NCBI GenBank assembly: GCA_038229055.1
Contig: JBBROU010000006.1
Coordinates: 1-64,000 of the forward strand
Source of the DNA: JANYJA01 sp038229055
GTDB taxonomy: Bacteria; Acidobacteriota; Terriglobia; Bryobacterales; Bryobacteraceae
Direction: 5' to 3'
DNA: 64,000 nucleotides
Below, piece after piece: positions 1 to 8,986 of this stretch. The notes under the pieces were generated by a model, which was given only the letters and a program-made list of their open reading frames with translations, was not told where the DNA came from and searched no databases. A program made the translations under genes and the position numbers. How positions within the stretch are numbered: the stretch's first letter is position 1; each line of letters opens with the position of its first letter.

Positions 1-1
1 C

Positions 2-244
2 GACATCAAAGCGCACACGAAACACGTGTTGGATGAGATTCAGAAGCAACTGGAAGGCGCCGGTTCTTCCATGGACAAGGTGCTGAAGTGCAACGTCTAT
101 CTGCTGCGCGGCGAAGATTTCCAGGCCATGAACGAGGAATTTCTCGGCCGATTCGGCCCCGAGCCCCCAGTGCGGACCACCATCGCCGCCGCCTGGATTC
201 CGGGCGATTCGCTGATTGAAATTGACGTGATCGCGGCGTTATAG
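2..244 (+). CDS. Rid family (YjgF/YER057c/UK114) protein, C-terminal part
   Basis: The window opens inside this gene; 80 codons are visible in frame from base 2 to the TAG at 242-244. The visible part is the C-terminal two thirds of a Rid domain. It keeps the arginine of the trimer-interface active site (VRTTIAAAW) and the later glutamate strand (LIEIDVIAAL). RidA members hydrolyse reactive enamine/imine intermediates; other Rid subfamilies differ in substrate, so the substrate here is unknown. No signal peptide can be judged because the N-terminus is missing. Three more Rid domains sit in the fusion protein at 2089-4179, which may reflect a local expansion of the family. Family assignment is firm, function is inference. 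Confidence 0.85.
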   Translation, partial: DIKAHTKHVLDEIQKQLEGAGSSMDKVLKCNVYLLRGEDFQAMNEEFLGRFGPEPPVRTTIAAAWIPGDSLIEIDVIAAL

Positions 245-309
245 CAGCGCCCGGTGCGCAACTCAAGACTACTCGAACCCATAGCCACGAACATGAGTAA
301 GCAACTGCT

Positions 310-738
310 ATGACGCTCAAAAGAAAGACGTTTAACCCCAAGCGCCGGATATGCACGAAGCAGGAGTTCGAGAACCGGCAAGAGGTTTTATCCGAGCTTC
401 TCGAACACGTCCGCTACGGAGGAAATCCGGAACACAAGCGCAACTCAGGCGATTTTGGCCTGACTCCGCCCGCCGCGGCCAGGCCTGGGAAGACGCTTTG
501 TGACGAGGTAAAAATTTTCACCCGCAACGAAGCTCTCAGTCTGCTACAAGAAGGTTTTCGTCGCGGCATGTTTAGCCCTCAAGAGCATAACGGTTGGCCC
601 CAGAACGTCTGGGCCGTGACCAAGAGTGGGGAGCCGCTTGAAGCACAACGCGAACGTGATGGCGTCTATCACGGCTACCCAATGCCGCGGGCTGATCCCT
701 TCCGGGAGGAAGTCCTGGAACGGTGGGCGCCTCAATAA
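310..738 (+). CDS. Conserved hypothetical protein, first gene of a coupled pair
   Basis: A 142-residue soluble protein without signal peptide or membrane segment. The first 30 residues are basic. The middle carries a motif I recall from hypothetical proteins of many phyla (YGGNPEHKR, then DFGLTPP and RPGKTLCD), and the C-terminal half carries GWPQNVWAV, GEPLEAQ and YHGYPMP before a final acidic helix. The strong conservation I remember for these short motifs suggests a defined function, but I know of none. The stop codon (736-738) shares one base with the ATG of the next gene (738-740), so the two are probably translated together and likely act together. ATG at 310 is the only sensible start; no strong ribosome site precedes it. 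Confidence 0.7.
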   Translation: MTLKRKTFNPKRRICTKQEFENRQEVLSELLEHVRYGGNPEHKRNSGDFGLTPPAAARPGKTLCDEVKIFTRNEALSLLQEGFRRGMFSPQEHNGWPQNVWAVTKSGEPLEAQRERDGVYHGYPMPRADPFREEVLERWAPQ

Positions 739-2060
739 TGCCTGGTCTGTCGATCGAACTCAAGTGGCTTCCCCCTTTTCAGGGAGCACCGGAAATCGGC
801 AGAACCTCCGCAACTGTTCAGATCCATTTCGGAACTGAAAACGCAACGCGCTCTTGGGATGTGTGGTCTGAGTCAGTTCAGGACGGCGCTCGGGTCTCCG
901 CATATCCGCTTGCCATGTGGCTGGCATCGTCATGGTGGCGTGTCCGCTGGGAGCCGCTTCCCTCTCGAATCCGTCTCAACCACGAGCAGGCTCCGGCGGA
1001 TACGAACTGGCGCATGAGCCACGAGTTGCCGGCCGCCGGTTACGGATTTATCTGGCCACAACTGCTCTTTGCAAGCGACGGCGAGTCGATTCAAGTCATT
1101 TGCCGGCAATCCCCGGCCTTGTCCCAGGAACCGGTTCACTATCTTTCGGAGTTCGACGTGGCTGTGCCGGCGCGGGACTTCGAAATAGGAATCGACGGTT
1201 TCATTGACCTTGTGCTCCGCAGGCTGGATAGTTTGGGAGAAACGGAGTTGCACCGGCTTTGGCGCGAAGTTCTTGCCGAGCGCGCCGATCGGGACCAATC
1301 GGCTTCAAGAAAGATAGAGGCCCGTCTCGGATACGATGCCGACGAGGCACCGCCATCTTTGCTCGAGCGTCTCCTCAAACTTGCCACTGAGGTAGGCGCC
1401 GCCGCCGCCGGCGAGATCGCTCCAGTCTGTGCCGGAACCAATCCAACAGACGCGCTGCAAAAGGTGATGCGTCTTGCTTCCCAGCCTGGAATTCAGGGAA
1501 GAGTCTCCATTCCAGATCAGGCAAGCGTCGTCCCCAAGGGAACCGTGCCTCCATGGCAACGCGCTAGTCAACTTGCGACTTCTGTTCGGAGCTCGCTCGG
1601 CCTGGGTGTTGGGCCACTGGACGACAAGACGGTCGCTGAACTCTTACAGATTTCACCGGACGATCTCAATGAAAAACCATCAGCTCCCGCACCGATGGGC
1701 TTGGCGGTTCGCTCGGGAAGTGATCGGGACTTGAAGTTGCTTTTTCATAAGAGGAATCGACCGGCGCGCAGGTTTGAGGCGGCTCGCTTCATCGCCGATT
1801 ACCTTTCCGCTGAAGGACGTGACCGATGGCTTCCGATTACGGACGCGGCGACAGCGCGACAGAAGTTGCAGCGCGCTTTTGCCGCCGAGTTTTTGTGCCC
1901 CATCGACTCCCTCCGAAAATACTTGGGCAACGAGTTCCTCCCGGAGGCCTTTGAAGACGCGGCGGAGCATTTTGGGATCTCAGAGATCGCTATCAAGAGC
2001 CATTTGGCCAACCATCACCTAATACCGCGCACCCTCGTGGACTCGGATACAGCCTCGTGA
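738..2060 (+). CDS. Hypothetical protein with degenerate ImmA/IrrE-like C-terminus
   Basis: Start placed at ATG 738, one base into the upstream stop (TAATG); an in-frame GTG at 723 is less likely. The product has 440 residues and no signal peptide. The first 150 residues are rich in tryptophan and I do not recognise them. The last 100 read like the second half of ImmA/IrrE (DUF955) metallopeptidases: QRAFAAEFLCP resembles the conserved EANAFAAELLMP element, followed by AAEHFGISEIAIKSHLANH, matching the family's closing helices. The preceding helix, where HExxH should sit, reads RRFEAARFIADYL and has no zinc ligands. By sequence it would therefore be a non-catalytic relative. It is coupled to the 310-738 gene. 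ImmA/IrrE proteins often act with regulators or toxins, so a sensing or defence role is possible but unproven. Confidence 0.55.
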   Translation: MPGLSIELKWLPPFQGAPEIGRTSATVQIHFGTENATRSWDVWSESVQDGARVSAYPLAMWLASSWWRVRWEPLPSRIRLNHEQAPADTNWRMSHELPAAGYGFIWPQLLFASDGESIQVICRQSPALSQEPVHYLSEFDVAVPARDFEIGIDGFIDLVLRRLDSLGETELHRLWREVLAERADRDQSASRKIEARLGYDADEAPPSLLERLLKLATEVGAAAAGEIAPVCAGTNPTDALQKVMRLASQPGIQGRVSIPDQASVVPKGTVPPWQRASQLATSVRSSLGLGVGPLDDKTVAELLQISPDDLNEKPSAPAPMGLAVRSGSDRDLKLLFHKRNRPARRFEAARFIADYLSAEGRDRWLPITDAATARQKLQRAFAAEFLCPIDSLRKYLGNEFLPEAFEDAAEHFGISEIAIKSHLANHHLIPRTLVDSDTAS

Positions 2061-2088
2061 GTCTGCGTTCAACAATCCCCCGCAAGTT

Positions 2089-4179
2089 TCACCGATAAGG
2101 CACAAACCCCGTCGTCTTCGTCCGCAGCTTCAGCACCGACGTACTCGACGTGATGTACAGCGTCTTCCAGTCCTGATCGCCCCAGGCTAGATTCGCCGTC
2201 TGTTCCGGCAGAGCGATGGTGCCTAAGTGTCGGCCCGACGCATCGAACACCCAAATGCCGCCCTGTCCCGTAACGAACAGATTTCCGCTAACGTCGACAC
2301 GCATGCCGTCCGGATCGCCCGGCCCGTCGAGCTTTGCAAACAGCCGCCCATTCCTCACACTGCCTTTCGAAAAGTCATAAACGTGGATGTCCTTCCGCTC
2401 GCTGTCGTCCACGTACAATTTCCGGCCGTCGGGCGAAAACGCGAGACCATTCGGCTGAGCCAGATCGCGAATGAGCAACCGCACCGAGCCATCCTGAGCG
2501 AGCCGGTAAACGCCCTGATACGCCAACTCCTGCTTCTCGCCCTTGACCAGATCCAGCGTCGGATCCGTAAAGTACAGCGCTTTGTCCGGTCCCAGCACCA
2601 CATCGTTGGGACTGTTGAACCGCTTGCCGTCGAAGCGATCGGCCAGCACCGTGTCCTTTCCATCTGGCGCCACGGCGATGATGGCGCGGAGCACGCTGGC
2701 GCAATCGATCAGCCGGTTCTTCGCGTCGTAGGTGTTGCCGTCGGGGTCGCCCAAGCTCACCACGTCTTCGTGATGACCGTCTGGATAAAGCTTGAAAATC
2801 TTGTTGGTCACCTCATCGCTGACATAGAGAAAGCCCCGCTGGTCCCACACCGGACCTTCCGTGAAGCCAAAGCCGGAAGCCACAGTCTGAAGTTCGGTGC
2901 CTCGCGCGATCAGATTCCAAAACTCCGGCGCCTTCGCTTGCAGTTCGAACTTCGCCGGCGCCTTCACTGCAAAGAATGAAATCTGTTCGAGCGTCGGCCA
3001 TTGCTGCCGATCGTTCATCTTTCGCTCCCCGGCGGCGCGCTGCTGGATGGTCGTCCGAGCTGGCGGTGTCTGACCGAAGAACTGCTTGTAGACGCCATTC
3101 ATCTTCGTGAAGTCCGCAAGATCGTCCAGATAAACATTCGAGGCCACCACATTTTCGAAACCTAAGCCGGCTTCTTCCAGGCCGTCCAGCAGATTCCGAA
3201 ACGTCTGCCGCACTTGCCCTTCGACCGTGTCGGAGTAGATGCCGCTCAGCGGACCCGGAATGAACCCCGACTTAGCCGAGCAATAGTAAGTGTCCCCGGC
3301 AAGCACGCACGGACTCGCGGTCGGGCTCGGCGGCATATTCTTCGGCCGCACGGCACGACGCTGGCTTAAATCCCGAACCGCAACGCCGGTGAATTCGATC
3401 TTCCTCCCATTCGGCAAAGCCGCGACCTGAATCGTCGCTCGGGCCGGCGTATTTCCGAATTCGAAATGCTTCGCATATTCCTGGTTCATCGGCTCATAAC
3501 CGGCGGCATCGGTGAGGTACGGGTTCACGAACACCATATGGCCGTAATCCAGACCCGCGGCCTTCAACACTGCGCCCATCCGCTCGAGCGCCTGCTGGAC
3601 TTCAACTGCGGCCTCGGCCGGCCCAGGTGCGCGGCAATCCGAAATATAAGCCCGCTCGGGCGTCAGAACCGCATCCGGGACGGCGCCACTGGCCCCGCTC
3701 ACGAATACCGGTTTTCTGGTCCCGGGATCCCGAATCACCACGGCATTCACCTCCAGCGGAGTCTTGTCGGGAAGACTGGCGATACCGAGCATTGAACGCG
3801 CCGGCCCGCCGTTTGGAAACGAGGCAGCCCACGCCTTCTCAACTTCGCCGAAGGCGCTGTGGTCGGTCACGTAGACCTGCGCGTAGACAAGCCCTTCCAT
3901 CGAAAAGCCGGCCTCCTGGACGATGCTCCGAATATTCTCCAGGCACTGGCGCAGTTGCCCGGCCGGATCGGAAGGAAACTCCCCGTCGGCCTTTCTTGCG
4001 CCCTGTCCCGAAACATAAAGATAATTGCCCGCCACAACGCCGGGACTGTAGGGTCCGATAATTTTTGCGCCCGGCGGAAATATTCCCTTGACGTTTTGCG
4101 CGCTCAGAGAAGTGGCAGCCCCGAACATTAATAAGCAGGTGCGCCACGTCCGTTTCCTTGACTCGGTCATGTAGGTCAT
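2089..4179 (-). CDS. Secreted fusion of three Rid domains and an SMP-30/gluconolactonase propeller
   Basis: Reading from ATG 4179 (or 4170) gives about 696 residues with an N-terminal signal peptide ending near SLSAQ. A longer frame reaching 4272 would overlap the divergent gene and hide the signal peptide. Rid domains lie at about 28-150, 155-272 and 285-405. Each keeps the conserved arginine (GGPARSM, NTPARAT, TPPARTT) and a later glutamate. The C-terminal 280 residues are an SMP-30/gluconolactonase/LRE-like six-bladed propeller with the expected metal ligands: FTEGPVWD (Glu), NSPNDVV (Asn) and YVDDSE (Asp). Rid domains destroy reactive imines; SMP-30 proteins hydrolyse sugar lactones. A periplasmic enzyme joining both is unusual, and its substrate is unknown. 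It diverges from the TonB receptor with 38 bp between them. Confidence 0.8.
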   Translation of the reverse strand: MTYMTESRKRTWRTCLLMFGAATSLSAQNVKGIFPPGAKIIGPYSPGVVAGNYLYVSGQGARKADGEFPSDPAGQLRQCLENIRSIVQEAGFSMEGLVYAQVYVTDHSAFGEVEKAWAASFPNGGPARSMLGIASLPDKTPLEVNAVVIRDPGTRKPVFVSGASGAVPDAVLTPERAYISDCRAPGPAEAAVEVQQALERMGAVLKAAGLDYGHMVFVNPYLTDAAGYEPMNQEYAKHFEFGNTPARATIQVAALPNGRKIEFTGVAVRDLSQRRAVRPKNMPPSPTASPCVLAGDTYYCSAKSGFIPGPLSGIYSDTVEGQVRQTFRNLLDGLEEAGLGFENVVASNVYLDDLADFTKMNGVYKQFFGQTPPARTTIQQRAAGERKMNDRQQWPTLEQISFFAVKAPAKFELQAKAPEFWNLIARGTELQTVASGFGFTEGPVWDQRGFLYVSDEVTNKIFKLYPDGHHEDVVSLGDPDGNTYDAKNRLIDCASVLRAIIAVAPDGKDTVLADRFDGKRFNSPNDVVLGPDKALYFTDPTLDLVKGEKQELAYQGVYRLAQDGSVRLLIRDLAQPNGLAFSPDGRKLYVDDSERKDIHVYDFSKGSVRNGRLFAKLDGPGDPDGMRVDVSGNLFVTGQGGIWVFDASGRHLGTIALPEQTANLAWGDQDWKTLYITSSTSVLKLRTKTTGFVPYR

Positions 4180-4217
4180 ATCATAATCGCGGATAACACA
4201 TAAAGGGGTTTTTACGA

Positions 4218-7200
4218 ATGAGGAATCGTGGTTTCGTGAAGGTTTTAGCATTCGTCGCTTTTTCCGCTGCAATGTTGCACGCTGACGTCACCGGCTCCAT
4301 TTTTGGCACTGTCCGCGATTCAACCCAGGCCGCCATCGCCGGAGCTCATGTGGTCGCCACCAACGTGGAAACCAATCTTGCAAAAGATGCCATCTCCGGT
4401 CCCGACGGCGAATACCGCCTGCTGGCACTTCCTGCCGGATCGTACCGCGTGCAGGCGACTGTATCGGGATTCCAGGATTTCGTCACCACCAACATCGATC
4501 TGAAGGTGAACGATCGATTGAAGGTGGATGTGATCCTGGAAGTCGGCAGCATCAAGCAAGAGGTACGTGTTGAAGCGAATGCTCTCCAAATCGAAACGGA
4601 GAACACTCAGCTCGGCGACGTGATCGAGACCAAGAAACTGCTTTCGCTTCCATTGAATGGCCGCAGCTTTATCGACCTGCTGGGCCTGCAGGCGGGCGTG
4701 GTGCCAACTACCTCGGGAGCCATTCAGCAGGACCGTCCCGTGTCGGGTGGCCTCTCGGCCGGCAACGTATCCGTCAACGGGCAGCGTGAAACTGCGAACG
4801 CGTTCCTGGTGAATGGAAGCGACGTCAGCGAAGGCCGCAACATGGGCGCGGGCGCCATCCCGAACCTCGACTCCATCGCCGAATTCCGTCTGATTACGAA
4901 TAGCTTCGATGCCGAATACGGCCGTTTCAGCGGCAGCGTGATGAACGCTATCACCAAGAGCGGCACCAATGCCTTTCATGGAGCGGCGTTCGACTTCTTA
5001 CGCAACGACAAACTCGACGCGCGTAACTTCTTCGACCCGACGAAAAGCGAACTTCGCCGCAACCAGTTCGGCTTCGCCATCGGGGGGCCATTTTGGAAGA
5101 ACAAGCTGTTCTGGTTTACCGACTACCAAGGCACGCGCCAGGTGCAAGGCGCCAGCACCGGTTTAGTTCGGGTGCCATCGCTCGATCAGCGCAATGGTAA
5201 CTTCGGCGCCGGCGCTTTTTCAAACAATGTTCAAGGCGACTATTGGGCGCAAGTTCTTTCGCAGCGGCTGGGCTACACCGTCACGAACGGTCAGTCCTAC
5301 AACGACGTGTTTCCGAATGGGGTGATTCCGAAGAGCGCATGGTCGAAGCCGGCGATCGGTCTGCTCCCCTACATTCCGGCGCCCAATCAGGCCGGTAGCA
5401 ACTTCGCCGATGCCAGCCAGAAAGGCAGAGTCAGCGACGACAAGATCGGCGAACGCGTTGACTTCAACAACCAGCTCACCGGCAACTGGTCCGTCTACAT
5501 GCACCACGACTGGTCCGACGTTTATAACCCGCTCGCCGCGGCAAGCGTCCCCGGATTCCCGGCTGAGACGCCCACCAGTGTGTATCTCGCCAGTATCGGC
5601 AACACCAAGACGCTGAGTCCGACAACGGTGAATGAGTTCCGGGTCAGCTTCTTCCGCACCGCCACCACAACCACCAAGCCAGGCGGCAGTTTCGCGAAGC
5701 TTCCGGATCTTGGTTTTGTAAGCGGGCTGGGAACGCTCGGTATCAACCCGTCCGGCCCGGCGGGTTTTCCGCAAACAGTTCCGCCGATTTACTTCAACAG
5801 CTTCTCTATCGGCGTGCCCACGCTCACTACGTATCAGCCCAACAACACGTGGCATTTCTCGGACAGTTTTTCCAAAGTGGCGGGCTCTCACACGCTGAAG
5901 TTTGGAGGCGAGTTCCGCTCACTCCAGATCAATGAAAGAAACACTTGCGCGCCCAATGGGGACTTCACTTTCGCGGGCCTCGAAACCGGCATCGACTTCG
6001 CCGACTTCTTGTTGGGCGCTCCATCGAGCTACAACCAGTGCAGTCAACAATTCCTCGATTCCCGCTCTCATTACGGCGGAGCTTTCGCGCAGGACGCTTA
6101 CAAAATTAAGCCGAATTTCACGCTGAACCTGGGACTGCGTTGGGAGTTTAGCCAGCCCTGGTATGACACTCAAGGCAAAATCGAGACCATCGTTCCGGGT
6201 CTTCAGTCGACCCAATTCCCGACCGCGCCGAGAGGCTGGGTAGTTCCGGGCGATCCTGGAATTCCGAAAACGCTCGCGCAAACTCAGTACAACAAATTCG
6301 CGCCTCGCGTCGGCATTGCTTACTCGCCCGACTTCAAAGATGGCGTTCTCGCCAAACTAACTGGCGGACCCGGAAAAACCAGCATCCGCGCCGCATTTGG
6401 GATCTATTACACGTCCATCGAGGATCTCAATCTGTTCTACGAAGTCGGTGACGCCCCCTTCGGCCTATATTGGGTCAGCCCGGTACCGCCGCTTTTCGAG
6501 GAGCCTTTCCGAACGCGCTCGGACGGCTCGTCTCAAAACCAGCGCTTTCCCTTCACGTTCCCGACGCCTGGATCTCCCGCGAACAAGACGCTTGACTATT
6601 CGACTTATCTGCCGATTTCTTATTCGCCGGGATACTCGATTCACAACAAGCTACCCTATGCGGAGCACTTCAACTTCTCCATTCAGCGGCAGCTGTCAGG
6701 CAGCACAGTGCTTACGCTCGCCTATGTGGGAACTGAAGGCCACCGGCTCATTTCGCAGTATGACGCCAATCCAGGCGATCCCAAGCAGTGTCTGCAACTC
6801 GCCGCGGAAGGCGCAACACCGCGGTGCGGACCCGGATTAGAATCCGCCGTTTTCACGCGGCCTGACGGGTCTGTGGTGCAAGGCACCCGCAATGCGCTCG
6901 GTCCCGCATTCGGCTATGGCAACACGTTTACGGCGAATATCTCAAACTCGAACTATCACTCCCTGCAGATCAGCGCGGAGCGCAAGGCAGCCAATCTGAC
7001 ATTCCTGGCAGCTTACACGTATGGAAAGTCAATCGACAATGCTTCCGGCTTCAACGACTGGGTTAACTTCACGAATTACCGTCTCAGCCGGGCTCTCTCG
7101 GCCTTTGACGTCCGGCATAACTTCGTCGTGAGTTACAACTGGGCTTTACCTTTTCCGCGGTTCCTCGGCGGAGCCCCGAGACGTCTGGTTAACGGTTGGA

Positions 7201-7649
7201 ACTTCGTGGGCATCACGCGCGCGACAACAGGCTTCCCGATCTCTCTCAGTGAAGGCGGCATGGACATCTCCCTCGTCGGCAGCGGCAGCACCGATGTGCC
7301 CGACTTAGTCGGCAAAGTGATTACGCAAGACCCGCACAAGCCCGGGCCGAATGGCGCGAATACGTTTTTTCTTCCCGGAGCGTTCGCCGCTCAGGCGTTA
7401 GGCACATTCGGCAATGCAAATCGACGCTTTTTCCACGGCCCGGGAATCTTCAACACCGATTTCGCGCTGATGAAATCGACCGCGATTACCGAGTCCACCG
7501 AGCTTCAGTTCCGCGCGGAGTTCTTCAACATCTTCAACCACACCCAGTTCAACAACCCGTCCGGCAACTTCGCCAGCGGGAACTTCGGGGTCGTCACCAG
7601 CGCTCGCGACTCCCGCATCGGTCAGATAGGCTTAAAGTTTGTTTTCTAA
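4218..7649 (+). CDS. Oar-like TonB-dependent outer-membrane receptor with carboxypeptidase-regulatory domain
   Basis: A 1143-residue outer-membrane protein. The signal peptide ends near residue 22 (AAMLHAD). Residues 25-110 form a carboxypeptidase-regulatory-like beta-sandwich (GSIFGTVRDSTQAAIAGAHV, then DGEYRLLALPAGSYRV). A plug domain follows with the typical SLPLNGRSFIDLL and VNGQRETANAFLVNGSD stretches, then a long barrel rich in aromatic beta strands. It ends in phenylalanine (GLKFVF), the usual barrel-assembly signal. Such receptors are greatly expanded in Solibacter-like Acidobacteriota and are thought to import oligosaccharides or peptides; the ligand cannot be read from sequence. AAAGGGG at about 4201-4207 serves as ribosome site. 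The next gene overlaps its end, suggesting a shared transcript. Confidence 0.92.
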   Translation: MRNRGFVKVLAFVAFSAAMLHADVTGSIFGTVRDSTQAAIAGAHVVATNVETNLAKDAISGPDGEYRLLALPAGSYRVQATVSGFQDFVTTNIDLKVNDRLKVDVILEVGSIKQEVRVEANALQIETENTQLGDVIETKKLLSLPLNGRSFIDLLGLQAGVVPTTSGAIQQDRPVSGGLSAGNVSVNGQRETANAFLVNGSDVSEGRNMGAGAIPNLDSIAEFRLITNSFDAEYGRFSGSVMNAITKSGTNAFHGAAFDFLRNDKLDARNFFDPTKSELRRNQFGFAIGGPFWKNKLFWFTDYQGTRQVQGASTGLVRVPSLDQRNGNFGAGAFSNNVQGDYWAQVLSQRLGYTVTNGQSYNDVFPNGVIPKSAWSKPAIGLLPYIPAPNQAGSNFADASQKGRVSDDKIGERVDFNNQLTGNWSVYMHHDWSDVYNPLAAASVPGFPAETPTSVYLASIGNTKTLSPTTVNEFRVSFFRTATTTTKPGGSFAKLPDLGFVSGLGTLGINPSGPAGFPQTVPPIYFNSFSIGVPTLTTYQPNNTWHFSDSFSKVAGSHTLKFGGEFRSLQINERNTCAPNGDFTFAGLETGIDFADFLLGAPSSYNQCSQQFLDSRSHYGGAFAQDAYKIKPNFTLNLGLRWEFSQPWYDTQGKIETIVPGLQSTQFPTAPRGWVVPGDPGIPKTLAQTQYNKFAPRVGIAYSPDFKDGVLAKLTGGPGKTSIRAAFGIYYTSIEDLNLFYEVGDAPFGLYWVSPVPPLFEEPFRTRSDGSSQNQRFPFTFPTPGSPANKTLDYSTYLPISYSPGYSIHNKLPYAEHFNFSIQRQLSGSTVLTLAYVGTEGHRLISQYDANPGDPKQCLQLAAEGATPRCGPGLESAVFTRPDGSVVQGTRNALGPAFGYGNTFTANISNSNYHSLQISAERKAANLTFLAAYTYGKSIDNASGFNDWVNFTNYRLSRALSAFDVRHNFVVSYNWALPFPRFLGGAPRRLVNGWNFVGITRATTGFPISLSEGGMDISLVGSGSTDVPDLVGKVITQDPHKPGPNGANTFFLPGAFAAQALGTFGNANRRFFHGPGIFNTDFALMKSTAITESTELQFRAEFFNIFNHTQFNNPSGNFASGNFGVVTSARDSRIGQIGLKFVF

Positions 7650-8946
7650 AGGGAAAGCAATTCTTGCAATCACGCTGTTTGCTTGGGGCGCGGCGTGGGC
7701 GCAGACCACTGCGTCGGAACACTTCAACCGCGGCAGCCGGATGCTGGGCAGCTTGGATGCGGCCGGGGCCGTCTCTGAGCTCGAAGCAGCCCGGAAGCTC
7801 AGCCCCGCGGACACACAGATCACCTGCCTTCTTGCTCGCGCGTACCTGCAAGCAGGCAGACCTTCGCCGGCCATCGACACCTTCGCTGCGTGCGTGTCTC
7901 GACGTCCGCGCGACTTTGAGGCGCGTTATTACTTCGGCATCGCGCTGGGACAGGAAGGCCGCATCCCGGAGGCCGCCGCGCAGTTCGCCGGCGCCGTCTC
8001 CTTCAAGCCCGCGTTCGGGCCCGCGCACCAGAGTTTGGCAATCGCGTTACGGCGGACCGGCCAAGACGTGCGTGCCTTAGTCGAGTTTCGGCGCGCTGTG
8101 CGTCTGATGCCTGACAACCCGATCTCCTGGGCGGATTTGGGCTTGGCGGAAAAGGCGGCCGGCAATATCCCCGCTGCGATCGCCGCCTTCCGCGAAGCAC
8201 TTCGCCTGAAACCGGACTACGACCGAGCCGGCTATGGCCTCGCCATCGCCTTGCGGAGGGCGGGCGAGAACGCGGCCGCATCTTCCCGGATGCGAAGTGT
8301 TTCCGAAAGTCACAGGCAGCGCGAGCAGCGTGCGGAAGCGCTCAAGCTTCTTCAGGATGCCAAGGCTCTGAACAGTGAGGCCGCATATCGAAAAGTAGTC
8401 GAAGCGGCGCCGGACTTCGCACCGGCTCACATGGCATTCGGAATCTTCTATGCACGCAACGGCAACGCCCAGAAAGCCGCTGCGGAGCTGCAGCAGGCTA
8501 CCGTGTTGGATCCGGATTCCGCCGATGCCCGTTACAACTACGCGCTCGTCCTCTCGGCTGCCGCACGTTGGAACGAAGCTTCGCGGGAGCTTGCCGAGGC
8601 CATCGCGCTCGACCCCGCACATCTGGAAGCGCGCATGCAATTAGGCAACGTTCTCACCAATCAAAAGGAATACGCCCGCGCTGTTTCGACCTATCAGGAA
8701 ATACTGCACCGGAATCCGGATCTCGCCGAGGCTTGGAACAATCTCGGCCTCGTATGGTTGCAGATGGCGAAGCTCTCTGAGGCCGAGACGTCTCTGCTGA
8801 ACGCAACAGCCCTGAAGCCCGGCTATGCCGCGGCCCATTACAATCTCGCCCTGACGCTCCAGGGGCTGCGGGATCGCGAGGCTGCGGCTAAGGAATTTGC
8901 CGAAGCTGCCAAGCTCGATCCCGCCTTGGCCTCCGGTCCGCGGTAA
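7639..8946 (+). CDS. Exported TPR repeat protein
   Basis: Start is TTG at 7639, 11 bases before the receptor gene ends. It is chosen because it gives a clean signal peptide (positive start, hydrophobic stretch, AAWAQ cleavage site near residue 22). The 435-residue product consists almost wholly of tetratricopeptide repeats of the helix-turn-helix type, with recurring patterns such as AHMAFGIFYARNGNAQKAA, ARYNYALVLSAAARWNEA and AWNNLGLVWLQMAKLSEAE. Exported TPR proteins serve as protein scaffolds; coupling to the TonB receptor suggests a periplasmic partner of that receptor, but this is inference from position only. Repeats begin near residue 25 and run to about 430, with a less regular stretch near residue 215-235. 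Confidence 0.85.
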   Translation: MFSKGKAILAITLFAWGAAWAQTTASEHFNRGSRMLGSLDAAGAVSELEAARKLSPADTQITCLLARAYLQAGRPSPAIDTFAACVSRRPRDFEARYYFGIALGQEGRIPEAAAQFAGAVSFKPAFGPAHQSLAIALRRTGQDVRALVEFRRAVRLMPDNPISWADLGLAEKAAGNIPAAIAAFREALRLKPDYDRAGYGLAIALRRAGENAAASSRMRSVSESHRQREQRAEALKLLQDAKALNSEAAYRKVVEAAPDFAPAHMAFGIFYARNGNAQKAAAELQQATVLDPDSADARYNYALVLSAAARWNEASRELAEAIALDPAHLEARMQLGNVLTNQKEYARAVSTYQEILHRNPDLAEAWNNLGLVWLQMAKLSEAETSLLNATALKPGYAAAHYNLALTLQGLRDREAAAKEFAEAAKLDPALASGPR

Positions 8947-8986
8947 ATGTTGACTTGGCCCACACTGGACGTCTAGAGAAAAACGA

